A stretch of DNA of 64,000 nucleotides from Hermatobates lingyangjiaoensis (taxonomy: Eukaryota > Arthropoda > Insecta > Hemiptera > Hermatobatidae), in NCBI GenBank assembly GCA_026182355.1, contig JAPFBL010000009.1, positions 868,001 through 932,000 of the forward strand, in the 5' to 3' direction. Position numbers and translations under genes: made by a program. Positions within the stretch are counted from its first letter, which is position 1, and the number at the start of each line of letters is the position of its first letter. The notes beneath the pieces are model-generated. The model did no database searches and was not told the origin of the DNA. It was given only the letters and a program-made list of their open reading frames with translations. This document shows positions 63,479-64,000 of this stretch, piece after piece.

Positions 63479-64000
63479 GTAACTAACTCATCAATATCTT
63501 TCAACATCAATACTATTTTAGCATACCTGGTAAATCAAAATTTCAGCTCTAGCTCTTAGAACTCCAAAAATCTACTTCTGGAATTCAGACTTACTCTGAC
63601 TCCGTACATTATAAACCTAGAAGTCCTTATGAGAGGTTTCAATACCCAGTAATATGGAGATATTGAAATTGCCGTTTCTAAAATTGCATTTTAATTCTCT
63701 GTGTTGTTACGAGAAAAAAAAGATAATTCACTAAATTTGAATAGTATTTTTCTCCAACGCCAACTCTTCTGACATTTAGGGTATCTTTACTCGAATTACG
63801 ACTCCAATGATTCCATGATTTGTTTTTTTAATAAAAGTGTATAATTCTTTTAAAATATTCAACTCCCACAACACTATGAATACAAACATTAGGTTTATTC
63901 TGTTTCTGACTCCTCAACCCTTATGCAAACCACGACGTTGTAAAATTTATAACCGCAAAGTAGAAAAATCACAATTTGTCTTAATTAACAAAGATATTGA

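Overview
This is an AT-rich eukaryotic window and almost certainly animal, probably arthropod. The evidence is spliced genes with GT-AG (and one GC-AG) introns, tRNA-derived SINEs, Penelope-like, hAT, mariner and Helitron-like elements, and microsatellites. The species cannot be named from sequence alone. A selenocysteine tRNA gene shows that the genome keeps, or recently kept, selenoprotein synthesis, which several insect lineages have lost.

The backbone is a tandem array of four cathepsin L-type (papain family, peptidase C1A) cysteine protease genes, all on the + strand. Gene A is at 11022-22420 (6 coding exons, 333 aa), gene B at 34237-44232 (6 coding exons, 332 aa) and gene C at 51360-54813 (5 coding exons, 325 aa). 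Gene D has only its promoter, 5' UTR exon and first coding exon inside the window (from about 61920; CDS from 63395). Coding exons were joined by hand using splice sites, phase and paralogue alignment. All introns are phase 0 except the last one of A and B, which is phase 1 and absent from C. Each product has a signal peptide, an I29-type propeptide and a C1A domain, so these look like secreted or lysosomal, plausibly digestive, proteases.

The paralogues differ in ways that matter. A keeps the full Gln/Cys/His/Asn set but reads CASCW at the active site and uses a GC donor for one intron. B keeps the nucleophilic Cys (CSACW), yet its catalytic His is replaced by Arg (LDRG) in an otherwise intact reading frame, so it is a predicted pseudoprotease. 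C is compact, lacks one intron and has a remodelled S2-pocket loop (GCKRGYS for the usual GCxGGLM). C and D share a promoter block containing ATTGGCTGATAA (inverted CCAAT plus GATA site); D has a TATA box at the equivalent point and C does not.

Region by region: 1-11 kb is non-coding apart from tRNA-Sec (7095-7181), with SINEs and a Helitron-like element (9355-10698). 11-22.4 kb is gene A, whose introns hold mariner, GC-rich-element and Penelope debris. 22.6-34.2 kb is repeat-rich intergenic DNA with a decayed Penelope element (about 23100-24200, minus) and an 803-bp hAT element with a perfect 8-bp target duplication (32177-32979). 34.2-44.2 kb is gene B. 47.1-54.8 kb is gene C. 54.9-61.9 kb is repeat-rich intergenic DNA, followed by the start of gene D.

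The least ordinary structural signal is a set of three repeat families, found repeatedly as inverted pairs. They carry CTGANGA, a hairpin, then GAA followed by a short palindrome. This resembles the hammerhead ribozyme core known from Penelope-like element terminal repeats. One family lies directly beside the Penelope endonuclease remnant. One inverted pair forms a perfect 268-bp palindrome with 132-bp arms.
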